Below are positions 23,173-31,961 of a stretch of DNA of 64,000 nt, one piece after another. The stretch is taken from assembly GCA_031553855.1 (NCBI GenBank), contig JAVBKW010000004.1, positions 94,060 to 158,059 of the forward strand, given 5' to 3'. The stretch comes from RACS-047 sp031553855. Lineage in GTDB: Bacteria > Bacillota > Clostridia > Christensenellales > Pumilibacteraceae. The translations under genes were made by a program, and so were the position numbers. The notes under the pieces are model-generated. The model saw nothing but the letters and a program-made list of their open reading frames with translations, ran no database searches and was not told where the DNA came from. Each line of letters begins with the position of its first letter. Position 1 is the stretch's first letter.

Positions 23173-25497
23173 ATGAAAAATATCAAAAAAATATATATTT
23201 TCTTGCTTGCGGTAATAATGTTTTTCATTTCCGGCTGCGCTTTTAATAACAATGGAGAAGACGGCCAAAAAAATGACGGATACTATGAATTCGATTACCG
23301 GTCCGGGCATTTATCCGAAGACAGATTTTTAAAATTTTACAGTTCAGATCAGGAACTTGATGATTTTTTGAATGACTTTTGCAAGCGGCATATGCGGGAT
23401 ACCGAAGACCGTATACATACTCACCCGGTAGGCGCGGGACAATCGGCGTGGAAAGAGTGGGAATCGATGATCGGAAATTTTTGGGACGCTTGTGAGAAAA
23501 ACGGAACGATGTCGCCGTTTTACGCCACAAATAAATGGGTAACGGATTGGCTCAAAAACGCAAAACAAGACAAACAAGGTTATATATGGTCAGATGAAGG
23601 CGACAGCTCAGATTCATGGGGCTTAGGCTGGGAATTTCCTAATTACAAGAAAAATGCCGGTATGGGTTATGAATTTGACATTTCCGGCAATCTGCAAAAT
23701 TGGACGGTCGAAGGCGGAAGCGTGTCCGTTAGTGATTCATTACTGAAAGTTTCCTCAGCAGCCGCGTCAGAAATATCGCTTGTTTCACCGCCGGATTTTG
23801 AAGTAAGAGCGCTTAACGCACCTTTTCTCAAAATAGGTCTCGAGCTTGTAAATATTTCCGGAATAATAGACGATATTTATATTTATTTTAAAACTGAGGA
23901 TGAAACTTTTTTTTCTGAGGATAAAAAACTATCTTTTTCCGAGCATTGCCTGACGGGTTTTGATATAGGGCGGCAGGATATAAGCGGCGTAAAAGGCTAT
24001 TTCTTTCCGATGTACATAAACTCAAAATACGGCGTTTCAAGAACCAATAAAATTACGGGTATTAAAATAGTCTTAAAGGCGGATACTGAAGCTCACTTTA
24101 GCGGCAGCGCGGCTTTTGATTACATTTACACCGATTATGACGACCGGCATTCAAATAATCCCTGCAACTTTATTATTGCCGCAAAAAATATATTGGAATA
24201 TGCGCAAGATCCCGCGTTGCTTGCTCAAATACTTCCTAAAGCAAGGCAGGCGATGAACTTTCTTTACTATCAGCTCGGCGGCAGCGGCGGGCTTATCAGC
24301 ACCGAATATTTTGTGGGGCACGATAACGACGGCAGTCATTCTGCCGGAAGAGGTATCGGCAACGGTTATTGGGACGTTCTCGCTTTCCCAAAAGTAAACC
24401 TGTATAGTAATATTTCTTATTATAACGCGCTTGCGGCAATGACATATCTTGAAAATATGGCGGAATATTTTAAAGTCAGACCGTACGGGATAACGACTGT
24501 AAATTCGTTATTCAACGGGAAAAACACTTATTCGCTTGATTCTGATTCACTGACGGAGCTTACGGATAAATGTAAAAAAGAAATACAGACTAAATTTTGG
24601 AATGAACCTGCCGGCCGGTTTCATGCCGGTATTTACGACGGCGGAACATTAGCCCAGGATCACGGTTACTTAATGTTTAACCAGCAGGTCATAGCCTCCG
24701 GCATTGCAACCGAAGCTCAGGCAAAACTAATTTTATCCTGGATAAACGGCGGACGTACAGTCGGTACAGACCAAAGTAAAGGAAACGATATTTATAGGTA
24801 TGAATTTGCGCCCAGATTCAATACTGCCGAAATAGGCTCGGATTTTTATTTTGCCTACACGGCCAGCTTCGATAACAACGTTCAGAACGGCGGGACCGCG
24901 TTGCACCTTGCATATTATGATATCGTCTCTCAGGCATCATTAGATATAAATAAAGGCTTCAAGCGGCTGATGAAGGTGAAAGAGTGGTATAAAAAGGTCA
25001 AAGCTGCAGGCGGCTCGGGGCAAAACTTCTATCATCAATATTATGATAATTTTACTGATATCGGGATACAGGGCGGAAATTCCGGCGGAACGATAGGCGT
25101 AGACGTTGAGTTTTTGGAAGCGGCATTAATGTTTGTCTCGGTAAAAGACGCATTCTTGGGTATCAGCGCAGATTATGATACAACTTTAAATATAGCTCCT
25201 TCTTTTCCGGACGATCTTAAATTTTTGCGCTTAGAAAACCTTGTGTTCGGCGGATATTACTACGATGCCGCCGTAGGTAAATTCTTTACGCAAATATCCG
25301 GAGTTGGAGAGTATAAGAAAAATTCAGGCAATGAATACGCAAAGCTCCGTATTGTAATGGAAAAACCCGCTTGGAAATTTAATGTGTATTTAAACGGAGA
25401 AGAAACGCAGAACTATTCCCTAAACAGCGGCAAAATAACTCTTAACCTGCCGTTTGCCGATTGTAAGGTCGAAATTAAAAAAGCCGCAAAATTTTAA
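23173..25497 (+). CDS. large lipoprotein, putative six-hairpin glycosidase of unrecognised family
   Basis: The 774-aa product has a lipobox (ISGC) and so faces outward. After an N-terminal region with FYSSDQELDDFLNDF and a beta-rich insert (about 170-320), an alpha-rich second half resembles (alpha/alpha)6 glycosidases. Motifs shared with the paralogue at 27178 are EYFVGHD (378-384), NGYWD (397-401), FWNE (475-478), SWINGGR (522-528), YEFAPR (543-548), VQNGGTA (570-576) and IQGGNSGG (632-639). Conserved acids Glu378, Asp384, Asp401, Glu478 and Glu544 are candidate catalytic residues. I cannot place it in a named GH family. It sits right after an importer and GH78 gene, so glycan cleavage at the surface is inferred. 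Confidence 0.6.
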   Translation: MKNIKKIYIFLLAVIMFFISGCAFNNNGEDGQKNDGYYEFDYRSGHLSEDRFLKFYSSDQELDDFLNDFCKRHMRDTEDRIHTHPVGAGQSAWKEWESMIGNFWDACEKNGTMSPFYATNKWVTDWLKNAKQDKQGYIWSDEGDSSDSWGLGWEFPNYKKNAGMGYEFDISGNLQNWTVEGGSVSVSDSLLKVSSAAASEISLVSPPDFEVRALNAPFLKIGLELVNISGIIDDIYIYFKTEDETFFSEDKKLSFSEHCLTGFDIGRQDISGVKGYFFPMYINSKYGVSRTNKITGIKIVLKADTEAHFSGSAAFDYIYTDYDDRHSNNPCNFIIAAKNILEYAQDPALLAQILPKARQAMNFLYYQLGGSGGLISTEYFVGHDNDGSHSAGRGIGNGYWDVLAFPKVNLYSNISYYNALAAMTYLENMAEYFKVRPYGITTVNSLFNGKNTYSLDSDSLTELTDKCKKEIQTKFWNEPAGRFHAGIYDGGTLAQDHGYLMFNQQVIASGIATEAQAKLILSWINGGRTVGTDQSKGNDIYRYEFAPRFNTAEIGSDFYFAYTASFDNNVQNGGTALHLAYYDIVSQASLDINKGFKRLMKVKEWYKKVKAAGGSGQNFYHQYYDNFTDIGIQGGNSGGTIGVDVEFLEAALMFVSVKDAFLGISADYDTTLNIAPSFPDDLKFLRLENLVFGGYYYDAAVGKFFTQISGVGEYKKNSGNEYAKLRIVMEKPAWKFNVYLNGEETQNYSLNSGKITLNLPFADCKVEIKKAAKF

Positions 25498-25539
25498 GGA
25501 AAAATTTTGAAAAAAACACAAAATTTTTTAGCTTTGATA

Positions 25540-25568
25540 TTGACAACGGATATTATTTTAGTTATAAT
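25540..25568 (+). promoter_or_regulatory. sigma-A promoter for the 25728-31587 unit
   Basis: TTGACA (25540-25545) and TATAAT (25563-25568) with a 17-nt spacer. Confidence 0.88.
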
Positions 25569-25578
25569 AAAAAAATTA

Positions 25579-25679
25579 GAACTCGTGTTCGCAAGATTTG
25601 TAAAAATTCGCAAATAAATATAAGTTTTCCTTAAAAAAGAAAGTACTTGATATATTAACCAAAAAAAGAACTCGTGTTC
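25579..25679. promoter_or_regulatory. operators GAACTCGTGTTC, copies 4 and 5
   Basis: Identical 12-mers at 25579-25590 and 25668-25679, 89 bp apart, with the first just after the predicted start. This places the downstream surface-protein genes in the same LacI regulon. Confidence 0.8.
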
Positions 25680-25727
25680 TCATAACGAATGTGCTGAAAA
25701 ATTGCGATTTATAAAGATGGAGGGAGT

Positions 25728-27188
25728 ATGAAAAGAGCATTAAGAATTGCAGCCGTATTGATTATTGCTTTAGGCTTATTTTTAAGCGGTATCGTAATAA
25801 AAAACAATACTTTAGCTGATGCTGCGCCCGTAGATGAGCCGAGCAACGCGATTTTCGTCAGCGATGTCTGGATAGATGAAACGGATGGGGGGAAGAACGT
25901 AAGCTTTACCTTTAATAAAGCCGCGGCTGATTGTGCCGCGGACGTAACACAAACGCAGGGACAATATATAATAATCAACGGCACCGCTTTAAATTCTGTC
26001 AGCGGAGCGGCTTTAGGATATTCGGACGTTTCTTTGTCGGGAGTTCCCGACTATAAGCTCAAAGCTTTTCTGCCGTCCGGAACGCTCAATAACGGAACAA
26101 ACAACATTGATATAGAGAAAGGCTTCGTTTCGGCTTTAGGCGATACCGTTACGGTAAAGCATATGTATAAATTCAACTCGCCGGCCGGTGCCGGTACGCG
26201 CGTATACCGCAGCGGCGATTTGAGCGGATATGACGCTGTAACCGTAACGTCTGTATCAGTTCCGGAAATACAAAGTTCGAATTTTGTGTTTTATATATAT
26301 TTTTCCGGGCCTATAACTTCAAGAAAGCTTATCGATTTGCAGGTAAGGACTCCCGCCGCACTCAAAGGCTATCACGGCGAAACAGGCGACGGGCAATACT
26401 CCAATGCCGAGATAGACCTGTACGACAGCTATGGCATAATCGGATATACTAATCCGCAGAGCATTTTGTATAATCTGCAATACGGGTGCAAAAGTTTCAA
26501 TTCTCTTCAGGCTTTTCCGGGAAATAATAACGGTATTTTGTATGATATGACTCCGAAAAATAAGCTCGCCGGTATTGATGTTTACACGGTTTATCAGATA
26601 CAGGAGCAGGTTGCCGACCCGTCGCTTTATTATATAAATAAAGCCGGTGCAACTGTCGGTAACGGCAGCTCGCTTCAGCCGCTTTCGGTTCAATTGCATT
26701 TAGACGCAAATCACATTCAGTTTGTAATGAAAGGAGATTCAACACGCGACAAGGATATGACGGCCGTGCTTGATGCAAAGGGGACGTCTATGGGGAAGAC
26801 CTCATTTAACGAAAATATTGCTCCTTCAAGCAGGGAAGATATGGCCTTGACCCTTAAAAGCGGATTGATGTTCCCGAACGGCAAGGTTATAAAAGAAGAC
26901 GTTTCGTTTACATATAACGGCGCGAAAAAGACTTGGATGGCGGCGGGCGCGTCTCCTCAGGAAAAGGTCGCGGACGATACGCTGTCTAATCAGGAAGGCT
27001 ATAGTGCTGAAGAACTTGAAGCGTTAAATCCTCCGTCCGATAAGGCAGGCTGCGAAGCGGCTGCGGGGGTTCGGGGAGCCGTCGCATTTATGCTGACGTC
27101 CTTTTTTGCGGCACTTCTTTTTGCTAAAGGCCGTAAAGCGGCTATTAGAGGAACTGAAAAAAAAGGAGGCGGATCCGATGAAATTTAA
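25728..27188 (+). CDS. secreted protein with C-terminal Gly-Cys/transmembrane/basic tail
   Basis: The 486-aa protein has an N-terminal signal segment (ALRIAAVLIIALGLFLSG) and a Ser/Asn/Gly-rich, beta-predicted body with no recognised catalytic motif. At the C-terminus, Gly441-Cys442 is followed by a hydrophobic stretch (about 447-466) and a basic KGRK, then 17 further residues. The same Gly-Cys/helix/basic order ends the protein at 55885, so it may be a cell-surface sorting or anchoring tail. It is first in its operon behind two LacI operators; its role in glycan binding is inferred only from context. GGAGGGAG precedes the ATG. Confidence 0.6.
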   Translation: MKRALRIAAVLIIALGLFLSGIVIKNNTLADAAPVDEPSNAIFVSDVWIDETDGGKNVSFTFNKAAADCAADVTQTQGQYIIINGTALNSVSGAALGYSDVSLSGVPDYKLKAFLPSGTLNNGTNNIDIEKGFVSALGDTVTVKHMYKFNSPAGAGTRVYRSGDLSGYDAVTVTSVSVPEIQSSNFVFYIYFSGPITSRKLIDLQVRTPAALKGYHGETGDGQYSNAEIDLYDSYGIIGYTNPQSILYNLQYGCKSFNSLQAFPGNNNGILYDMTPKNKLAGIDVYTVYQIQEQVADPSLYYINKAGATVGNGSSLQPLSVQLHLDANHIQFVMKGDSTRDKDMTAVLDAKGTSMGKTSFNENIAPSSREDMALTLKSGLMFPNGKVIKEDVSFTYNGAKKTWMAAGASPQEKVADDTLSNQEGYSAEELEALNPPSDKAGCEAAAGVRGAVAFMLTSFFAALLFAKGRKAAIRGTEKKGGGSDEI

Positions 27189-29730
27189 AAAGCTTATTTG
27201 CGTTATTCTTTCCTGTGTTATGACGTCCATTCTTTTTGCCGGATGCAAAGACGGCGCCGATGAAACTTTAAAAATCAAAGTTCCTGACCTTAGCCGCGAT
27301 TATGTTTATCAAAAGCAGAATAACGATTCGCTTATGCAGTTTTACAGCTCAGATGAAAGCCTTGATTCCTTTATTAATGAATATATGGAGCGGCATTTGC
27401 GGTACAGCGATAATGCTGTGGACGATCTTAAGATAGGCGAATCAAAAGGCGTATGGAAGGAATGGGAAGCGATGTCGGTCATATGGATGAACACGGCGGG
27501 TATCGGATACAGCCCTAAGGAAAGCATAGGAAACTGGTTTTCGAATATAGTGCAGGATGATTTCGGATATATTTGGGTAGACAACGGCAGCGATCCGGCA
27601 ACTTCGTGGGGGCAAAGCTGGCAGTTTCCCAATATGGCTCATTCCGGAAACGCAAACAGTAAAGAATATTACAACACTTCCTATTTTAACGGCCTCAATA
27701 ATATCGGCGGGGCTCATAACGGAAGTAACGAGCTGACGGCGCTCTGGACAGGCGTAAGCAATACCGGTATCAACGGATGCTTGAAGAAAAATACGACCGA
27801 CTATTATGATTATATGGTCATAAACGGCAGCGATATGCGCTCGGTCACGTTTACTTATGAAACTCCTCAAAGCAGTAAGGACGCTGCGGAGGAAGAGGCG
27901 CAGAGCTATGCCAAACCCTATATGGCGACGCCTTTCTGCTCACCTTTTCTGGAAATCGACCTTTCTCTTACCGATTTTGATTCGCTCGGAAAAACAAATC
28001 AGGTAGAGGATATATATATTTACTGGAAGGGCGGCAGCGGTATAAAAAATACAAGCTGGGATAACGAGCATATGGTGAAATATTCGGAGTTTTCCTCAAA
28101 CTATGATCCGTTTTTTGCATCTTCAAAACATATCGTTTTTCCGATGTATGCGCATAGAAACTGGGGCAAATCGGCCGGCTTAGATGACGCGGTCACCGAT
28201 ATGAAGATTATTATACAGTTTAAAAACGGTATCAATGCCGAAGTCAAGCTTGAGGAAGTTACTTTTGCGTTCGACGGCCGCCAGGTGAACAATAACAGCG
28301 TATACTTAGCGGCGGCGGCATACTATTTTATGTATACGCAGGATACCGCGTGGCTGGAAAAAAATCTTGATAAGCTCAGGAAAACTATGCAATTCCTTCT
28401 CACATACTGCCGCGGGCAAATTCAGGAGCTTATAACAGTTGAGGAATTCGTAGGGCACGACGGCTCCAGCAATTACGATTATTATGCATGGAAGGACGAA
28501 AACGGATTTGCCGGAAACTATACGAATACCGGAACGGGCAGCGGTATTGGCGACGGCTATTGGGATTGTTTAAGCTATCCGGCAGTCAGCCTGTACTGCA
28601 ATATCTACTATTATAAAGCTCTTAAAGCTATGCTTTATCTTGAAGATATGGCTCGGGCGGCCGAGGTTTCCTCGCAAAATACCGTAGTGGTCAAAACCGC
28701 GGATATGAGCGGGTTAAGTCAATATTCAGAAACCGTTGAAACGCTTAAAAGTAAAGAAGCGGCGTTTAAAACAAAATTTCAGGATTATTTTTGGAACGAA
28801 GAAACCGGACGTTTTCATTTGGGATATCTATCAGCCTCGGATAAAGGCGTGACGGCGGGAGTGCTTGACGAAATCGTAGATTACGGTTTTACGACGTTCA
28901 ACGAAAAAGCGGTCGAACTGGAACTTGCGACGGACGAACAGGCAGTATCGATAATGTCGTGGATAAACGGCGGCAGAAAGGTTGAAACAGATACGGCCGA
29001 TAACTCTACGGCTAAGAAAAGTATATATCTTTACGAGTTTGCCCCGCGCTGGACTACTAAGCAAAACGACTATCAATATTGGTTCCGTTTCAGCGGGACG
29101 TCCGCGGCGTTTAAGTGGGACGTGCAGATTCAGAACGGCGGGACGGCGGTTCATTGCGCTTATTACGATCTGGCTGCGGAAAACGCTGTCAACGGCCCTG
29201 ACGCGTCGTTTGCAAAGCTTAAAAATATACAGGCTTGGTATGAAAAAGTCAAAGCGGCAGGCGGGACGGGCACGAATTTTTACAGGACTTTTTATACAAA
29301 ACGCGGCATAATCCTGCAGGGCGGCAATTCCTCCGGCGTTTTAGGCCTGGACAAGGAGTTTATTGAAGCTGCGATAGTTCCCGCGGCGATCCCTGTGATT
29401 TTCTTCGGGCTGGGCTCTACGGAATACAAAACTCTGAACGTGACTCCGAATCTTCCCCCGGCTCTTTCTTTCTGGAAAATGGAAAACCTTATGTTCGCCG
29501 CAATTGAATACGATCTTTCGATAGGCCCGGATTTTGTACAGCTTAATAATGTAGGCAGCGGGGCTGAAGGTTATTATGTTTCAGTGACTCTCGATGCGCC
29601 TGAAAGTGAATTTACCGTTCGGCAGCATGACCGTGTTCTGACTAAGGATACCGATTATTCGGTTAGCGGCGGCAAAGTCATTATTAAAGCGCCGTTCACA
29701 AACGGCCGGATCCAGATCGTGAAAAGCTAA
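27178..29730 (+). CDS. large lipoprotein, paralogue of the 23173 protein
   Basis: An 850-aa lipoprotein (lipobox FAGC) that shares layout and motifs with the 774-aa protein: FYSSDESLDSFINEY, EEFVGHD (422-428), DGYWD (459-463), FWNEETGRFH (538-547), SWINGGR (594-600), YEFAPRW (619-625), IQNGGTA (651-657) and LQGGNSSG (713-720). Candidate catalytic acids are Glu422 or Glu423, Asp428, Asp463, Glu541 and Glu620. It is about 75 residues longer, mainly in the N-terminal beta-rich part. AAGGAGG at 27163-27169 fixes the ATG at 27178, which overlaps the previous gene by 11 nt; the longer in-frame start at 27106 would bury the lipoprotein signal. Confidence 0.6.
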   Translation: MKFKKLICVILSCVMTSILFAGCKDGADETLKIKVPDLSRDYVYQKQNNDSLMQFYSSDESLDSFINEYMERHLRYSDNAVDDLKIGESKGVWKEWEAMSVIWMNTAGIGYSPKESIGNWFSNIVQDDFGYIWVDNGSDPATSWGQSWQFPNMAHSGNANSKEYYNTSYFNGLNNIGGAHNGSNELTALWTGVSNTGINGCLKKNTTDYYDYMVINGSDMRSVTFTYETPQSSKDAAEEEAQSYAKPYMATPFCSPFLEIDLSLTDFDSLGKTNQVEDIYIYWKGGSGIKNTSWDNEHMVKYSEFSSNYDPFFASSKHIVFPMYAHRNWGKSAGLDDAVTDMKIIIQFKNGINAEVKLEEVTFAFDGRQVNNNSVYLAAAAYYFMYTQDTAWLEKNLDKLRKTMQFLLTYCRGQIQELITVEEFVGHDGSSNYDYYAWKDENGFAGNYTNTGTGSGIGDGYWDCLSYPAVSLYCNIYYYKALKAMLYLEDMARAAEVSSQNTVVVKTADMSGLSQYSETVETLKSKEAAFKTKFQDYFWNEETGRFHLGYLSASDKGVTAGVLDEIVDYGFTTFNEKAVELELATDEQAVSIMSWINGGRKVETDTADNSTAKKSIYLYEFAPRWTTKQNDYQYWFRFSGTSAAFKWDVQIQNGGTAVHCAYYDLAAENAVNGPDASFAKLKNIQAWYEKVKAAGGTGTNFYRTFYTKRGIILQGGNSSGVLGLDKEFIEAAIVPAAIPVIFFGLGSTEYKTLNVTPNLPPALSFWKMENLMFAAIEYDLSIGPDFVQLNNVGSGAEGYYVSVTLDAPESEFTVRQHDRVLTKDTDYSVSGGKVIIKAPFTNGRIQIVKS

Positions 29731-29790
29731 TTTAGGAACATTTCTGCAAAAATGCGGATGTTTATAAAAAATATAAAGGAGAAAAAATTG

Positions 29791-31587
29791 ATGAAGACAA
29801 AAATGAAGACGCTTATTGCTGCAGTACTTGCAATATGTATGATGCTGTGTTTTGTCGGCTGCGGAGAAAAACCCGAAGAGGAAGATAAAATTCCCGTAAC
29901 CGAAAAAACATACTATACGGTAACTACGGTAAACGGCACTATCGGAACGGACGGAGTAAACCGCGAAAGGTTCGAAGCGGGCGAATCCGTAACTGTCAAC
30001 GCTGACGCAAGCGCCGATATCGAACAGGATTTCACAGGCTGGAGCGACGGCGCGTCTGTGCTTTCAACGTCGGCAAGCTATACGTTCACGGCATCGAAGG
30101 ACGTCACGCTCACGGCGCAATACGGTTCAAATTACAGCGTTTGGGACGGTACATATCCCGAATCCGCGCCCGAAACGTATATTGAAAACGACGAAACTAA
30201 AACTATCCGTATCAATAGCGCGGCTGCTTTAGCCTATTGGGCAAACAAGGTAAGCGCGTCTGCGGAGGGAACCGACAAAACGAATTATAAATACTCCAAG
30301 TTCCATTTTGGTCAGTATATTAACGACACTCAAGGAGCTCCCAGCGAAGATCAGAAAAAAACAGCGCGCGAAAACGCTACTTTTACAGACAATGTTTGGA
30401 CGGTAAGCATAGAGGCTAATATCGATTTGGCTAATAAGCCCTGGTCGCCAATCATTGACGCAGGCTATATCCTGCACGGCACAATCATTGAAGGCAATAA
30501 CCGCATAATCAAGAATCTTTATAATATTGCTATCGATTCCGGCAGTTTGGTCAACACAAACGCTTTAGTCGTATCTGCCATGAAAAGCGCGGGATTTATA
30601 GCCAACATAGTAGGCTCTGACCTGACCATTCAAAATCTGGTTTTCGACAGCGCTGTCACTGAAGTTATAAACGCCGCGAACAACTTCCAGAATATCGGGA
30701 CAATAATCGGTTACGCTCACGGCGGAAATATTTATGAGTATACAGGCAAGCATCAGACGATAGTTTTTGATAACGTATCGGTAGTAAACAGCTCGATGAT
30801 CGCATCGGCTTTGACAAGGAAAGTCGGTATGCTTATCGGCACGGCGGGCTGCGCGGACATTAATACCGAATACAATAAAACTGTAATCAAAAACTGCATT
30901 GTCGCAAACAATTATATTACAGGCTGCGATTATTTAGGCGCCTTGATCGGGCATATTTATTCGCCAGACGAAAATCTTACGGTTAAAGACAGAACTATTG
31001 TAGAATTCTATAATAACGTCATAGAAAACATCACGGCTGTTAATACTTATGCCGGCAGCGCAACCGTTCCGACGTTTAAATTCGGAACTTTAGGAACGTG
31101 GAATTTCCGCAATTTCAGCGCTAGCCCGATAACAAACACATACTCAGCAATAAGTGTTGACGCAGGAAATCCCACAATAAAACTTATTGATCTTCATTGC
31201 GGACAGGGCGCGGCAGGCGCGGTAACTTCAGGGCACAGCACTAAAGACGCCGCGACGTATTCGTTTGCTAATACGAATACTTATTTGCTCACAAGAACGC
31301 TTATCAACGGAACTGCAAAAAATATATTTATTATTAACGATATTTCCTATGATGAGGACTCTCTTTATCAGCTCGAAACAGAAGAATACGAAGCACCCTC
31401 TGATTTAGTCGTATATCTCGTAGCGGGCAAAACGCTTTCAGGCCTGGACGATTATAACCTGACTTACCGTTACATCAGCGGACAAAGGAATGACAAGGGC
31501 GACTTGATTGTTACCGATGCAGACGGAATTGAGATCGGAGCTTGGAGAATAACAGGCTTCACCGGCGCGTATGTAGCAAACGATTAG
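29791..31587 (+). CDS. lipoprotein with InlB-like repeat and beta-helix-like region
   Basis: The 598-aa product has a lipobox (FVGC). A domain near residues 35-100 (YYTVTTVNGTIG, FEAGESVTVNADAS, FTGWSDGAS, TASKDVTLTAQY) matches the bacterial InlB-B/Flg_new-type repeat. The rest (about 130-430) has repeated short strands such as ILHGTIIEGNNRIIKNLYNI, IQNLVFDSA, IVFDNVSVVNSSMI and VIKNCIVANNYI, the pattern of a right-handed beta-helix as in pectate-lyase-like folds and GLUG-type surface proteins. No catalytic residues can be assigned. AAAGGAG at 29775-29781 supports this ATG over the one at 29752. Last gene before the terminator. Confidence 0.7.
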   Translation: MKTKMKTLIAAVLAICMMLCFVGCGEKPEEEDKIPVTEKTYYTVTTVNGTIGTDGVNRERFEAGESVTVNADASADIEQDFTGWSDGASVLSTSASYTFTASKDVTLTAQYGSNYSVWDGTYPESAPETYIENDETKTIRINSAAALAYWANKVSASAEGTDKTNYKYSKFHFGQYINDTQGAPSEDQKKTARENATFTDNVWTVSIEANIDLANKPWSPIIDAGYILHGTIIEGNNRIIKNLYNIAIDSGSLVNTNALVVSAMKSAGFIANIVGSDLTIQNLVFDSAVTEVINAANNFQNIGTIIGYAHGGNIYEYTGKHQTIVFDNVSVVNSSMIASALTRKVGMLIGTAGCADINTEYNKTVIKNCIVANNYITGCDYLGALIGHIYSPDENLTVKDRTIVEFYNNVIENITAVNTYAGSATVPTFKFGTLGTWNFRNFSASPITNTYSAISVDAGNPTIKLIDLHCGQGAAGAVTSGHSTKDAATYSFANTNTYLLTRTLINGTAKNIFIINDISYDEDSLYQLETEEYEAPSDLVVYLVAGKTLSGLDDYNLTYRYISGQRNDKGDLIVTDADGIEIGAWRITGFTGAYVAND

Positions 31588-31624
31588 TTTTTTGCCAGGA
31601 AATACACATAAAACTTTTATCAAT

Positions 31625-31668
31625 AAAAAACTGTCTTACCAAAGTTAGATTTGTGAGGCAGTTTTTTA
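31625..31668 (+). terminator. Rho-independent terminator
   Basis: AAAAAACTGTCTTAC (31625-31639) pairs with GTGAGGCAGTTTTTT (31653-31667), including G-U pairs, with the T-run inside the 3' arm. Confidence 0.85.
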
Positions 31669-31961
31669 ATTTGGGGCAGACGGTATCGGGATGTTTGCTG
31701 TTTTTGAATTAAAAAGTATAATAAAAATTTCATTAAATTGTATATTATTAAAGTCTTATCTGACACACTTTTGGCGCGGTTGTTAATCTATAATTAAACA
31801 TTATAAGGAAAGGTGCGGATTAAAGCGGCTGTACGGTTGTTGATTGAAGTGTAGATGATGTTTGTTTTTATCGGAAGATATCTCACTTATTATTGTTTAC
31901 AATACGTGCGCGCAAAAATTAAGCACTGTTAAAGTTTAATTATAAAGGAACAGGGAAGTTT
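31669..31961 (+). other. leader region of the giant gene
   Basis: About 290 nt without a gene. TATAAT-like hexamers occur at 31717-31722 (with TTGCTG 16 nt before it) and 31789-31794, so promoters probably lie here, but neither is strong enough to assign firmly. AAAGGAACAGGGAAG stands just before the ATG. None of the operators found in the other loci is present. Confidence 0.4.

Noticed and set aside
27106..27177. Upstream start for the 850-aa lipoprotein
   Set aside because: It would put about 24 charged residues before the lipoprotein signal; AAGGAGG supports the ATG at 27178.
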